Source: Bacteroidota bacterium (GTDB taxonomy: Bacteria > Bacteroidota > Ignavibacteria > Ignavibacteriales > Ignavibacteriaceae). From it: a stretch of 64,000 bases of DNA. The translations under genes and the position numbers were made by a program. Below are positions 37,838 to 48,852 of the stretch, piece after piece. Location of the stretch: contig JAKAKL010000121.1 of the NCBI GenBank assembly GCA_021824565.1, forward strand, positions 62,001 to 126,000, in the 5' to 3' direction. The notes beneath the pieces were generated by a model. That model saw only the letters and a program-made list of their open reading frames with translations, did not search any database and was not told the origin of the DNA. The number at the start of each line of letters is the position of its first letter. Position 1 is the first letter of the stretch.

Positions 37838-37858
37838 CGTTAACGTTAACGCAGCGTT
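37838..37858. promoter_or_regulatory. Overlapping perfect palindromes, candidate operator upstream of the FucP-like operon
   Basis: CGTTAACGTTAACG (37838-37851) overlapping AACGC-A-GCGTT (37848-37858). Confidence 0.6.
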
Positions 37859-37988
37859 CTGCAGAGTTTTTGATGTTAGTGAATATTATTAATTTTTCAC
37901 TAACTTTAGCAGCAAAGATCAAAACATTAATTGTGAATAGAAAATATTAAAAAGATAATCGACATATCATATTCATAAAGGAGCTACA

Positions 37989-39320
37989 ATGGCTGTTTCA
38001 AGTCCAACGCCTATATCGGCGCAACCTCTAAACCAATCCAACAAAAATTACACAACTGAGCTAACTATACTAACTTCCCTTTTTTTCATGTGGGGATTTT
38101 TAACATGCTTGAATGATATACTAATTCCCCATCTCAAAGCCGTTTTTTCGCTCAACTATGCTCAGGCTATGCTGATCCAATTTTGTTTCTTCGGCGCTTA
38201 CGCTTTGATTTCGCTTCCTTCAGGAATTTTAGTTGAAAAAATCGGATACAAAAGAGGAATTATTATCGGATTGGTAACAGCAGGAATTGGCTGCCTAGCA
38301 TTTTACCCTGCTGCCGGAACAAGATCTTATCCTCTTTTTCTTCTTGCACTTTTTATCTTAGCTGCCGGTATAACATTGCTGCAGGTTGCTGCAAATCCTT
38401 ACGTAGCTATTTTAGGAAAACCGGAAACAGCTTCGAGCAGGCTAAATCTTACCCAAGCTTTTAACTCATTAGGCACTACCATTGCTCCATATTTTGGTTC
38501 GTTATTGATTCTTTCAGTTGCAGTCAAGAGCGTTGAAGAAACTCAGAAAATGAACCCTGCTCAATTAACAGCTTATCAATTAACAGAAGCAAGCGCCGTG
38601 CAGGTACCTTATCTTGGACTGGCGGCTGCGTTACTAATTATTGCAGGAATTTTTGCCGTTGTAAAACTTCCTGAAATTGAAGCAAGCAGCATAGGCTCAA
38701 GCGGCGGTGACGGCAACAGCTACGACTCGCACCATGAGAGTGCATGGAAATATAGACATCTAATGCTCGGAGCAATCGGGATTTTCGTTTATGTCGGCGC
38801 TGAAGTTTCAATAGGAAGTTTTTTAGTAAATTATTTTGGAAGTTCTTCAGTCTTAGGAATGAAGGCTGCTGATGCCGGCAAATTTGTTTCATTTTATTGG
38901 GGCGGCGCAATGGTTGGCAGATTTATCGGTTCCTACATACAAAGAAAAATTAAACCCGGCATCGTACTTGCTTTTAATGCTGTTGTTGCAAGTATTTTAG
39001 TCGTCACCTCAATGCTCTCTTTCGGTTATTTAGCAATGTGGTCCATTCTACTTGTAGGATTATTTAACTCAATCATGTTCCCGACAATTTTCACTTTAGC
39101 AATTGACGGATTAGGAAAGCATACCGGACAAGGTTCGGGAATTCTTTGCATGGCGATTGTGGGCGGCGCTATTATTCCCGTACTACAAGGTTTAATTGCC
39201 GACAGCATTGGAATTCATCATGCGTTTATTCTTCCGGTAATTTGTTATTTGTTCATAATATTTTACGGATTGAAAGGACATATTCCTCATCTTCCAAAAT
39301 TAAAGGCTCAAAATGCCTAA
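37989..39320 (+). CDS. Sugar MFS transporter, FucP (L-fucose/glucose-galactose permease) family
   Basis: [86 protein letters not shown]. Confidence 0.95.
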   Translation: MAVSSPTPISAQPLNQSNKNYTTELTILTSLFFMWGFLTCLNDILIPHLKAVFSLNYAQAMLIQFCFFGAYALISLPSGILVEKIGYKRGIIIGLVTAGIGCLAFYPAAGTRSYPLFLLALFILAAGITLLQVAANPYVAILGKPETASSRLNLTQAFNSLGTTIAPYFGSLLILSVAVKSVEETQKMNPAQLTAYQLTEASAVQVPYLGLAAALLIIAGIFAVVKLPEIEASSIGSSGGDGNSYDSHHESAWKYRHLMLGAIGIFVYVGAEVSIGSFLVNYFGSSSVLGMKAADAGKFVSFYWGGAMVGRFIGSYIQRKIKPGIVLAFNAVVASILVVTSMLSFGYLAMWSILLVGLFNSIMFPTIFTLAIDGLGKHTGQGSGILCMAIVGGAIIPVLQGLIADSIGIHHAFILPVICYLFIIFYGLKGHIPHLPKLKAQNA

Positions 39321-40296
39321 CACGGATGTAACCCTTGGTATAGATATCGGCGGCACAAATACAGTTTTTGGATTTGTTGATAAATCCGGTAATTGTATAA
39401 TTGAATCCGCAGTTCTTACAAAATCCAATGAGCCCGCGGAAAAATTATTTGCCCGTCTTCAATTAGAGATTAATAATTTGTATAAAAAAATTTCAAGCGA
39501 CTATGATTTTATTGGAATTGGAATTGGCGCGCCAAACGCAAATTACTATAACGGAACAGTTGAGTATCCTCCAAATCTGAGCTGGGGTTATGTAAAAGTC
39601 TTGGAAATCGTTCGGCAATATTTTGACATTCCTTCTGCAATTACAAATGATGCTAACGCTGCAGCAATCGGAGAAATGAAATTCGGCGCAGCAAAAGGCA
39701 TGAAAGATTTTATTGTAATTACACTGGGTACCGGACTTGGAAGCGGCATTGTAGCAAATGGAGAATTAATATATGGAGCCGATGGATTCGCCGGCGAAAT
39801 TGGTCATACAATTTATGATCCAGATGGTAGAAAATGCGGCTGCGGGAGGAAGGGCTGCCTTGAAACTTATGCTTCGGCAAGCGGCATTAAACGGACAATT
39901 TTTGAACTTCTGTGCAACTCAACCGAAGAAAGCGAATTTAGAGATATCAGCTTTAACAAGATAAACGCAAAAATGATTTCCGACGCTGCTATGCGCGGCG
40001 ATAAGATTGCGCTTGAGGCTTTCGACTATACAGGAAAAGTTTTGGGAATAAAATTAGCTGATTCGGTGGCGCATTTCAGTCCCGAAGCTATTATTCTCTT
40101 CGGTGGTTTAGCTGCAGCGGGAGATTTGATTTTTAAGCCCACCCAAAAATATCTGGAAGAAAATTTACTGAATATTTTTAAAGGCAAAGTAAAACTCATT
40201 CCGTCTGCATTGACAAAAGGCAACACTGCTGTGCTCGGAGCAAGCGCCTTAATCTGGAATGAACTTGACAAACTTAAGAAAGATGAAATCCAATAA
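39313..40296 (+). CDS. ROK family sugar kinase
   Basis: [41 protein letters not shown]; no N-terminal HTH. Overlaps the upstream gene by 8 nt. Confidence 0.93.
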   Translation: MPNTDVTLGIDIGGTNTVFGFVDKSGNCIIESAVLTKSNEPAEKLFARLQLEINNLYKKISSDYDFIGIGIGAPNANYYNGTVEYPPNLSWGYVKVLEIVRQYFDIPSAITNDANAAAIGEMKFGAAKGMKDFIVITLGTGLGSGIVANGELIYGADGFAGEIGHTIYDPDGRKCGCGRKGCLETYASASGIKRTIFELLCNSTEESEFRDISFNKINAKMISDAAMRGDKIALEAFDYTGKVLGIKLADSVAHFSPEAIILFGGLAAAGDLIFKPTQKYLEENLLNIFKGKVKLIPSALTKGNTAVLGASALIWNELDKLKKDEIQ

Positions 40297-40360
40297 AATA
40301 ATCAATTTGTTACATGATGCAGCTTTTATTCTGATCTAAGAAATAGATTGTGAAAGTCAA

Positions 40361-42235
40361 ATGAAAAAAAAACACGCTGCAAAATCCTATTTTAATTTTT
40401 TTCTAATCTTCTTTATAATATTAAGTTTTAGCGAGATCATTCCCCAAAATTCAAATAGACAATGGAAAGGATATTCAATACTTGGCAATGGAAAGTTATG
40501 CGTTGTTTATTCGGATGACCCGCGTATTACCAAACTCACCGGCTGCAATGGAATTCAGCATTTTTATTTTGACAATTATTCCGCTGATTATATCGCATCT
40601 TCTTCTTTTGCTCTTGTTGAAAAAAATATTTTAACACAAACAACCGGGATGAAAAATTTTTTCACTGCCGAAACTTATATAAAATATAAAGACGGTTTAA
40701 TACAAAAAGTGGAATGCTTCATACATCCCAAAGATGCTGCAGTCTTATCTTTAAAATTTAACGAAGAGAAGAAAGATGTAAAGCCTCTTTTTAATTTGGT
40801 CTTAAGAAAAAATATTTTAACCGATCATACCACAAAACTAACTTCTCTCGAAGTTGTAAATAATATTGTTATCGCCGAATGGTCCAACGGATTTGTACTT
40901 GGTCTTGCTTCAAATTCTGCTTCAAATAAAATTGAAGCCGTTGATTCTATTATTACTGCTGCCGATGCAAAAAATATTATCATTGCAGCAGCAAGTTCTA
41001 AAGAGAGTGTCGAATCTAAATTAAATTATTTGCTCAAGCAAAAAGACTTGCAGTCCCAGGCCTCTATTTACTGGAATAACTGGATGAACAGCGGAAAGCT
41101 TCCCCGATTTAAAAATGGATTTAGCGAAGCGAAAAAATATTTGAATTATTTTAAGGGAACTTTATATGCTGTGAAATCAGCTTGCATAGATGGACAGGTT
41201 CCCGCCGACATTACCGGACAATTTGTTACAAACAATATGCCCCAGCTTTATCCGCGCGATGCTATGATGTGCGCCAGAGTTTTCTTGTTGACCGGACATT
41301 ATCAAGAAGCAAAATCAATAATCTCTTTCTGGACGCGGAAAAATATTCCTGAAAAAAGCGACGGAGAATTTTATGCTCGGTATGATGCAAATGCAAAAGC
41401 CGTTGACGGTGGAAGCGGCGCTAGGTTTAACGAGCCGGAGTGGGATGCAAATGGATATTTAATACAACTGCTAAATGACTTTCACAAAGCAAAAAAAATT
41501 TGGCTTGCCCATAAATCTTTTATATATAAACTTGCTGATTTTCTTGTTAGTAAAATTGATCCTTCCGGCTTACTATATGAAGGCGGCATTGTTGAATGGA
41601 CAGGCTATTTGCCATCGACTAATATGACTTGCGCAGCTGCTTTACAAACCGCTTCGGTTATTGCCGCAGAGTTTGGCGACAAATTTCTTTCAAAAAAATA
41701 TTTGAATGCATCCGATAAAATTTCAAATTCATTGCATAAACTTTTTGATAAAAAAAGAAAAGCTCTTTGCGCTCTTAGATTTCACGGTGTAAAGGCGGAA
41801 GGTAATTACAGCATTACAACTCCGGCTAAAGATACACTTTATCTTTGGGACACGTCTTTAAATTTTGGCGTGCTGTGGGGATTCCCAAACAATTCTTTAG
41901 TTGTACAAACGAATAAATTTATTGAAGACAGTACATGTAAACACGGCGGCGGAGTTGAATATTTTGAAGCATTAGATAACGCATGGCTTTCAAATTACGG
42001 CGGCGACCTTTTCTTCTTTACTACGGCTGCCGAATCGCAATATCAATGTTTGCAAGGAAATTATTCTGAAGCAAAAAAACACATCGACTGGATGATATAC
42101 AATTCTAATTCATACGGCTTAATGCCGGAAAGAATTTATTTAAACCAATCCGACTGCAGCGAAGCTTCACCGCTTTCTTGGTGTAATGCGGAATTCGCCG
42201 CTTCGGTTTTTGTTTTCAGTCAAAGATATAAATAA
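40361..42235 (+). CDS. Secreted (alpha/alpha)6 glucoamylase/GH15-like hydrolase
   Basis: QLYPRDAMMCARVFLLTGHYQEAKSIISFW; EWDANGYLIQLL; GLLYEGGIVEWTGYLPSTNMTCAAALQTAS. Confidence 0.65.
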   Translation: MKKKHAAKSYFNFFLIFFIILSFSEIIPQNSNRQWKGYSILGNGKLCVVYSDDPRITKLTGCNGIQHFYFDNYSADYIASSSFALVEKNILTQTTGMKNFFTAETYIKYKDGLIQKVECFIHPKDAAVLSLKFNEEKKDVKPLFNLVLRKNILTDHTTKLTSLEVVNNIVIAEWSNGFVLGLASNSASNKIEAVDSIITAADAKNIIIAAASSKESVESKLNYLLKQKDLQSQASIYWNNWMNSGKLPRFKNGFSEAKKYLNYFKGTLYAVKSACIDGQVPADITGQFVTNNMPQLYPRDAMMCARVFLLTGHYQEAKSIISFWTRKNIPEKSDGEFYARYDANAKAVDGGSGARFNEPEWDANGYLIQLLNDFHKAKKIWLAHKSFIYKLADFLVSKIDPSGLLYEGGIVEWTGYLPSTNMTCAAALQTASVIAAEFGDKFLSKKYLNASDKISNSLHKLFDKKRKALCALRFHGVKAEGNYSITTPAKDTLYLWDTSLNFGVLWGFPNNSLVVQTNKFIEDSTCKHGGGVEYFEALDNAWLSNYGGDLFFFTTAAESQYQCLQGNYSEAKKHIDWMIYNSNSYGLMPERIYLNQSDCSEASPLSWCNAEFAASVFVFSQRYK

Positions 42236-42271
42236 TTATTTCTTTAAAATCCAAAAAAGGGATTTCTAATT

Positions 42272-43519
42272 ATGATTAGACTTACAAATAGATATAAATA
42301 TTTTTATTTCTTGCTTGCGGTAATTTTTTGCTTGTTATTAAATAATAAAACCGCTGCTCAAGGAAAGTACTTTGTTACTACCAACGCTAAGAATATAACT
42401 TACGATGGCGAGCCGATTATGCTGGAAGGAATTAATCTCGGCAACTGGCTTGTACCTGAAGGATATATGTTCAAATTTAAGAGCACTAATTCTTATAGAT
42501 TAATTAACGATTTAATTAATGAGTTAGTCGGACCTTCTGAAGCAGCGGAGTTCTGGAAGACTTACCGGAAGCGTTACATAACTGAAAAAGACATTCAGTT
42601 TATTAAAAGCACAGGGTTAAATTCAGTACGTATTCCTTTCAATTACAAATTATTTGTAAGCGAAGAGCATCCAGGCGTGTGGTATGACGAAGGTTTCCAG
42701 CTTCTTGATAAAGTAATCGGCTGGTGCAGGGAAAATAAATTATGGGTGATACTTGATATGCATTGCGCGCCCGGCGGTCAAACAGGCGATAATATTGACG
42801 ACGGATGGGGTTATCCGTTTTTATTTACAAGCGCCGAAAGTCAGAATTTAACCGCGCAGCTTTGGAAAAAAATTGCCGACAGATATAAAGGTGAAAAAAT
42901 TGTTATAGGCTACGACATTTTAAATGAGCCTATAGCGCCGTTTTTTAATACTGATGAACTTAATAAAAATTTAGAGCCGGTCTATAAAAAAATTGTTGCG
43001 GCAATTAGAGAAGTAGATACGAACCATGTGATCATTCTTGGCGGCGCGCAGTGGGATTCAAACTTTAAAGTTTTTGGCAAACCTTTCGATTCAAAATCCA
43101 TTTACACGTTTCACAAATACTGGAGTGATACTACCAGAACTGTAATTCAAGAATATCTGGACTTCAGAGATAAATATAAAGTACCGATATGGCTCGGGGA
43201 ATCCGGCGAGAACTCAGATAAATGGATTAGCTCCTTCCGGAATCTTTTAGAGAAAAATAATATCGGCTGGTGTTTTTGGCCTTATAAAAAAATGGACGCA
43301 CCGACATGCATGGTTTCCGTGTCAATGCCAGCCAATTATGAAGCTATAATTAAATATGCCGAATCTCCAAGGAAAACTTTTGAAGAGATTAGAAAAGACA
43401 GACCATCACAAGAATTAGTTGACAAAACTTTAAAAGACTATCTCGATAATATTGAATTCAAAAACTGCAAGATAAATGAAGAATACTTAAAAGCACTGGG
43501 ACTTAAGAATATAAATTAA
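42272..43519 (+). CDS. Glycoside hydrolase family 5 (exo-beta-glucanase-like), secreted
   Basis: LEGINLGNWLVPEGYMF; NSVRIPFNYKLF; LWVILDMHCAPGGQTGDN; GYDILNEP; PIWLGESGEN. Confidence 0.93.
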   Translation: MIRLTNRYKYFYFLLAVIFCLLLNNKTAAQGKYFVTTNAKNITYDGEPIMLEGINLGNWLVPEGYMFKFKSTNSYRLINDLINELVGPSEAAEFWKTYRKRYITEKDIQFIKSTGLNSVRIPFNYKLFVSEEHPGVWYDEGFQLLDKVIGWCRENKLWVILDMHCAPGGQTGDNIDDGWGYPFLFTSAESQNLTAQLWKKIADRYKGEKIVIGYDILNEPIAPFFNTDELNKNLEPVYKKIVAAIREVDTNHVIILGGAQWDSNFKVFGKPFDSKSIYTFHKYWSDTTRTVIQEYLDFRDKYKVPIWLGESGENSDKWISSFRNLLEKNNIGWCFWPYKKMDAPTCMVSVSMPANYEAIIKYAESPRKTFEEIRKDRPSQELVDKTLKDYLDNIEFKNCKINEEYLKALGLKNIN

Positions 43520-43623
43520 ATTATAAAACTAAATCTATATCCTTTAGAATTAAAAAAAATATTCTGTGTATGATATAAGGGATCAAACAAAAATTTATAA
43601 ATATAAATTTCAGGAGATTTAAG

Positions 43624-46131
43624 ATGAAAAAATACAATACAGTCTTTGTAATAATTTTAGGAATAATTATGAGTATAAATATTTCAGCTCAGAACAACAT
43701 TGAGCCTTATAAGAATTCCGCCCTTCCGGTAATACAACGCATTAATGATCTGCTCGGAAGACTGACGCTTAAAGAAAAAATTTCTCTCTTGGGTGGAACA
43801 GGCTTTGCTACTAAACCAATTGAACGTCTCGGAATTCCTGAATTAAAAATGAGCGATGGACCTTTGGGAGTTCGTTGGGGCAGTTCTTCTGCGTTCCCGT
43901 CAGGAATATGCATGGCGGCAACATGGGATACTTCTTTAATTAATAAAATAGGAAAATCTATCGGCGAAGAATTAAAAGGAAAAGGCAGAGATGTAATTTT
44001 AGGTCCATGCGTCAATATTGCGCGAATACCTCAAGGCGGAAGAAATTTTGAAAGCTTCGGTGAAGACCCCTATCTGACCTCAAGAATGGCAGTAAGTTAT
44101 ATAGAAGGAGTTCAAAGCGAAGGAGTTGCCGCTACTGTAAAACATTTTGCAGCTAATAATCAAGAATACGAAAGGACGTTTGTAAATGTAAAAATTGACA
44201 AGCGTGCGCTTAATGAAATATACTTGAGGGCTTTCAAAGCTGCGGTTAAGGAAGCTAAAGTTAAATGTGTTATGTCGGCTTACAATAAAGTAAACGGTGA
44301 ATACTGCAGCGAGAACGATTATCTGTTAAAAACAAAATTGAAGGATGATTGGAAGTTTTCTGGGCTTGTAATGTCTGACTGGGGCGCTGTACACAGCAGT
44401 ATTCCAACAGCCAACGGGGGCTTGAATCTCGAAATGCCGGAAGGTACTTATTTAAATGATTCCACTTTATTTGATGCTGTTAAAAACGGCATCGTTAAAG
44501 AATCAACTATAGATGACAAGATAAAGCGAATATTAAAAGTGATGTTTGAGTTAGGCTTATTTGATAAAAAAGATGTACCGCAGCCTGATTTAATCAACAC
44601 TAAAGAACACCAGCAAGTTGCTTTACAAACTGCGACCGAAGGAATCGTACTTTTAAAAAATGAAAATGATATCCTGCCATTAAAAATAAAAAAAATAAAA
44701 ACGATTGCGGTTATTGGATCCGGAGCAGTTAATGCGAGAGTAGGTGGCGGCGGTAGTTCAATGGTTAATCCGATATTTGACGTTAGTCCCCTAACTGCTC
44801 TTAAAGAAAGAATTGGAGACAAAGTAAATATCAGCTATGCAGAAGGCGTGCAGCTTAACGGCGACGGCAGTTACATTGATTCATCATTTTTCTATCTTCC
44901 CGGAAAGCCAGAAGAGCACGGAATAGAAACCGAGTTCTTCAATAATCAAAATCTTGAAGGAGTACCAATCTTAAGAAGAATAGATAAAGAAATTAATTTT
45001 AATTGGGGAAACGAAGCTCCGTTTGAAGGATTTAGAAGTGAAAACTACTCAATTAGGTGGACTGCACTGTTGAAACCAGCTAAAACTGGAAATTATATTC
45101 TTGATGTTACTTCTGACGACGGATCAAGGCTTTTTCTTGATGGAAAATTAGTGATTGATGATTGGAGCGATCACGCTGCTGAAGTTCATTCTTGCAAAGT
45201 TAAACTAGTAGCCGGAAAATCTTATTTGATTAAATATGAATTTTACCAAAACGGCGGCGACGCAATTGCAAAGTTTGGCTGGAGACCGCCGAATGAAGAT
45301 TTAATTAAAGAGGCTGTATCTCTTGCAAAGAAATCGGACATCGTTATTATCTTTGCAGGTACCTCAAAATTTTTTGAATCGGAAGGATTCGACAGGAGTA
45401 ATTTGGATTTGCCGAACGATCAAGTTAAACTTATTAAAGCTTTGACAAAAGTAAATAAAAATGTTGTTGTTGTATTAAATTCCGGCTCACCTGTATTAAT
45501 GAATAATTGGCTTAATAATATTGACGGACTTTTAGAAGCCTGGTTTGGAGGTGAAGAAATTGGAAATGCCATTGCTGATGTTTTAGTCGGGAATTACAAT
45601 CCTTCAGGGAAACTTCCGGTTACATTTCCACAGCGATGGAAAGATTGTTCGGCATATAAATCCTATAAAGCTCAAGACAGCGTTTCAGAATATTCCGATG
45701 GAATTTTTGTTGGATACCGTCACTTTGATAGATACAATACCGCGCCGTTGTTCCCGTTCGGGTTCGGCTTGTCTTATACAAAATTTTCTTACAAAGATTT
45801 GAAAATCGCTCCGGAATCAGGCGGCAAAAAATTTAAAATATATTTTACGATAACGAACACCGGCAAACTTGACGGTACGGAAGTACCACAGTTATATCTT
45901 GGAATGTTAAAATCGAAAGTTGAACGCCCGGTGAAAGAACTAAAAGCTTTCGGAAGATTTACTTTGAAACCAGGCGAAAGCAGGCATGTAGAATTTGTTA
46001 TAAATAAAAATGTTCTTGATTATTTTGACGACCAGAAAAACGACTGGCAATTTGAGCCGGGGAAAGTTAAGGTTATGATAGGAAGCTCTTCAAGAGATAT
46101 AAAACTCAATGGCGAATTAACTCTTGAATAG
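43624..46131 (+). CDS. Glycoside hydrolase family 3 with PA14 insert
   Basis: RLTLKEKISLLGG; KMSDGPLGVRWG; GLVMSDWGAVHS; PA14-like SIRWTALLKPAKTGNYILDVTSDDGSRLFLDGKLVIDDW. Confidence 0.95.
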   Translation: MKKYNTVFVIILGIIMSINISAQNNIEPYKNSALPVIQRINDLLGRLTLKEKISLLGGTGFATKPIERLGIPELKMSDGPLGVRWGSSSAFPSGICMAATWDTSLINKIGKSIGEELKGKGRDVILGPCVNIARIPQGGRNFESFGEDPYLTSRMAVSYIEGVQSEGVAATVKHFAANNQEYERTFVNVKIDKRALNEIYLRAFKAAVKEAKVKCVMSAYNKVNGEYCSENDYLLKTKLKDDWKFSGLVMSDWGAVHSSIPTANGGLNLEMPEGTYLNDSTLFDAVKNGIVKESTIDDKIKRILKVMFELGLFDKKDVPQPDLINTKEHQQVALQTATEGIVLLKNENDILPLKIKKIKTIAVIGSGAVNARVGGGGSSMVNPIFDVSPLTALKERIGDKVNISYAEGVQLNGDGSYIDSSFFYLPGKPEEHGIETEFFNNQNLEGVPILRRIDKEINFNWGNEAPFEGFRSENYSIRWTALLKPAKTGNYILDVTSDDGSRLFLDGKLVIDDWSDHAAEVHSCKVKLVAGKSYLIKYEFYQNGGDAIAKFGWRPPNEDLIKEAVSLAKKSDIVIIFAGTSKFFESEGFDRSNLDLPNDQVKLIKALTKVNKNVVVVLNSGSPVLMNNWLNNIDGLLEAWFGGEEIGNAIADVLVGNYNPSGKLPVTFPQRWKDCSAYKSYKAQDSVSEYSDGIFVGYRHFDRYNTAPLFPFGFGLSYTKFSYKDLKIAPESGGKKFKIYFTITNTGKLDGTEVPQLYLGMLKSKVERPVKELKAFGRFTLKPGESRHVEFVINKNVLDYFDDQKNDWQFEPGKVKVMIGSSSRDIKLNGELTLE

Positions 46132-46235
46132 CCTTTCGTCAACTTTACAATTTTAATTAAGTTTGCATCTGCGCCGGAAAAAACTCCGCACAGTTGTATT
46201 TATTCAGTAATATTTGAAGGAAAAATTTTTTAACG

Positions 46236-48098
46236 ATGAATAAGCTAAAGATTTTGGTTTTTATAATAATATTTATCTCCGCATCAACATATTTAAATTT
46301 TGCCCAGCAAAAGAATTCCACCGTTGCAACAATAGGCAAGGATAAAATTACTTCTGAAGAATTTACTAAACGTTATGAGCTTACTCCGCATCTTGACAGC
46401 GATGAGTTTAATTCCGACTCTACACGATATGATCTGCTTTATTCACTAATAGCTGAAGATCTTTGGGCACAAAAAGCAAAAGACTTAGGATATGACACAA
46501 CTGATTATTATAAAAATCTCGTTCATCCTATGGAAAATCTTTATGTAAGAGATGCGTTATTTAAAAAAGAAATCGACAGCAAAATTAAATATTCAAAAGA
46601 AGATATTCATACTGCAATTGAGAGAAGCGAGTGGACTTTAAGAGTAAATATAATTAGTGCCGCGGATTCGGAAACAATTTTTAATATTTATTCGGAGCTT
46701 AAACACGGAGCTTCATTCGATTCACTTTTAATGCTGAGCAATGATTCCGTGGGACAGAAAAGTCCGCTGGCTATTAATTACGGCGACATGAGGGATGACG
46801 TTGTTGAAGACACGTTGTACAGCATGAAAGTAGGAAATTTTTCATACCCGCTTAAAACTTATTCGGGCTGGTTTATTTTTAAGCTCAGAGACAAAGTTGA
46901 ATCGCCCAGAGGCGCATATACTGACGAAGGCAGCGTTAGAGAAGAAGTAATGCGAAGCCTTAAGGAAAAAAAAGCAAGAGATATTGGCGAAGTTTATATA
47001 AAAAATTTAATGGCGAAACAAAAAATAATGACTGACATTCATTTATTCAGAAGTCTAGTTTATAAAATCATTGACGTCGTAGATAAGAGAATTGCCAGTG
47101 ACTCTTTTTACAAGAACCATTGGCTTACTTTGCACGAAGATGAAATTAAAGAGATCATGAATGAATTTGGACCCGACAGTTTAAAAATGCCATTCATAAA
47201 GTTTGAAAAAAATCCTTCTTCATTGAAAGAGTTCTTAAATAATTTGCAGGTTGATTTATTCACTATAGTTACTCCGGTCGTTGACTTCGACCATATCGCA
47301 AATATTTTGCTCGCGCATGTAAATTATTTTATCCGCCAGGAATCGCTTGCAAGAGAAGGTTACCGGCAGGGGCTTCAAAATGAACCTGGCGTAAAAGCCG
47401 ATTTGAAAATCTGGGAGAAAAGTTATCTGTCAAAAATCTTCAGAAATACTTTTTATGATTCTTTAAAAGTTACTGACGATGAGATACAAGATTTTTTCAA
47501 TTCTACATATAAATCTCAAAACTCAATTGAAGAAGTAAACATTCAGGAAATATTAAATAGTAAGCTTGATGTCATGGAAACTGTGCTGGAAGAATTGAAG
47601 AAAGGAAAAGACTTCGGCGAACTGGCGAAAATGTACACCGAACGAAAATGGACAAAAAATAAAAACGGCGAGTTTGGATTTTTCCCTGTAACGATGTACG
47701 GACCTATCGGGAAAGCTGCCGCCAAAATGAAAATTGGCGAAATATACGGACCAATTGCGACAGATGAAGGTTATTCAATTTTCAAACTTATCGGGAAAAA
47801 AGAAAAACCCGAGAATGGAAATCTGGCTTTATCCGACTCAATTAAATCTTTAATTAAAGATGAAATTTTGAAAGAGAAGTGGGATAAAAAAATTAACTCT
47901 TATACAGTAAGCCTCGCAAAACAATACGGCTTCAAGATTTTTGATAACACGCTAAAGGATTTAAAGCTTAGCAATATTAATATGTTCACATATCGCTACA
48001 TGGGATTTGGCGGAAGGATTACCGCGGTTCCATATCTTGTGCCGTGGTATGATTGGTACAAGTTATGGAATAATCAAAATAAAAATATTGTCCCTTGA
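46236..48098 (+). CDS. Periplasmic peptidyl-prolyl isomerase (SurA/PpiC type)
   Basis: Signal peptide; EEVNIQEILNSKLDVMETVLEELKKGKDFGELAKMYTERKWTKNKNGEFGFFPVTMYGPIGKAAAKMKIGEIYGPI. Confidence 0.88.
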   Translation: MNKLKILVFIIIFISASTYLNFAQQKNSTVATIGKDKITSEEFTKRYELTPHLDSDEFNSDSTRYDLLYSLIAEDLWAQKAKDLGYDTTDYYKNLVHPMENLYVRDALFKKEIDSKIKYSKEDIHTAIERSEWTLRVNIISAADSETIFNIYSELKHGASFDSLLMLSNDSVGQKSPLAINYGDMRDDVVEDTLYSMKVGNFSYPLKTYSGWFIFKLRDKVESPRGAYTDEGSVREEVMRSLKEKKARDIGEVYIKNLMAKQKIMTDIHLFRSLVYKIIDVVDKRIASDSFYKNHWLTLHEDEIKEIMNEFGPDSLKMPFIKFEKNPSSLKEFLNNLQVDLFTIVTPVVDFDHIANILLAHVNYFIRQESLAREGYRQGLQNEPGVKADLKIWEKSYLSKIFRNTFYDSLKVTDDEIQDFFNSTYKSQNSIEEVNIQEILNSKLDVMETVLEELKKGKDFGELAKMYTERKWTKNKNGEFGFFPVTMYGPIGKAAAKMKIGEIYGPIATDEGYSIFKLIGKKEKPENGNLALSDSIKSLIKDEILKEKWDKKINSYTVSLAKQYGFKIFDNTLKDLKLSNINMFTYRYMGFGGRITAVPYLVPWYDWYKLWNNQNKNIVP

Positions 48099-48703
48099 TG
48101 ATTATGAAACCAAACATCATCTTAAAAATATTTATTCTTATTTTGTTTTCTCTTTTATTTTTGGAGTGCGGCGGAGAAAATGTTCCTGGATTATATAAGT
48201 CATACAGCTCACGTGATTATTTATACTGGTCGCAATCGAGAAAATTAAACTGGGATGATTTCAAAGGATACCCGTTAGACCTAAACGGAAAAACCATTAG
48301 CGATATTCACGTGTATAATCCGTCGATGATTGTAAAAGATAATGTGTATAGCAAGCCAAAGCTTATTTCAATTTGTGTGTTTGACAAAAGACATTCCTGG
48401 GTAAATACAAGAATCGCTACAAAAGCTGCTCTGCAATACGACCAATTAATTTTTGACGTTTACGAATTGTACTTGCGAAAACTGCGTGAAGAGTTTTCGC
48501 ATACTGATTTCAGCGGCGATGATTATAAGTCATTATTTCAAAAGATGGCTGCTCAAAACAACAATGCTTTAATAAAAACTGTTAATGAAATAAGAAAAGA
48601 CACCTCACTTGGACAAATGGAAGAAGCGACAAAATTATGGCAGTATAAAATTGACGAAGGTCTGCAAAGCCTTGAAAAATACAGCGTTGATTATAATAAA
48701 TGA
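48095..48703 (+). CDS. Lipoprotein, possibly a degenerate DUF922-like protein
   Basis: Lipobox LFLEC; RKLNWDDFKGYP and SWVNTRIATKAALQYDQLIFDVYELYLRKLREEF resemble DUF922 motifs. Confidence 0.55.
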   Translation: MMIMKPNIILKIFILILFSLLFLECGGENVPGLYKSYSSRDYLYWSQSRKLNWDDFKGYPLDLNGKTISDIHVYNPSMIVKDNVYSKPKLISICVFDKRHSWVNTRIATKAALQYDQLIFDVYELYLRKLREEFSHTDFSGDDYKSLFQKMAAQNNNALIKTVNEIRKDTSLGQMEEATKLWQYKIDEGLQSLEKYSVDYNK

Positions 48704-48852
48704 GCTGCTTTCAATTAGCGTATCAATGCTCCCTCTCGTTGTAAATAACACTTTTAAAAATTGTTTCAATCATATTTTTTAATGAACTTTGTTCTAAAAT
48801 TTTTTCAGCTTATTCACAAGATAAGAATTATAAAACAAAACATTAAAGAACC

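Noticed and set aside
39313-40296. ROK-family repressor (NagC/XylR-like)
   Set aside because: Protein starts directly with the kinase ATP-binding motif and has no N-terminal HTH.
18641-46131. Canonical SusC/SusD polysaccharide utilisation locus
   Set aside because: A TonB receptor is present but no SusD-like lipoprotein follows it or occurs elsewhere in the window.
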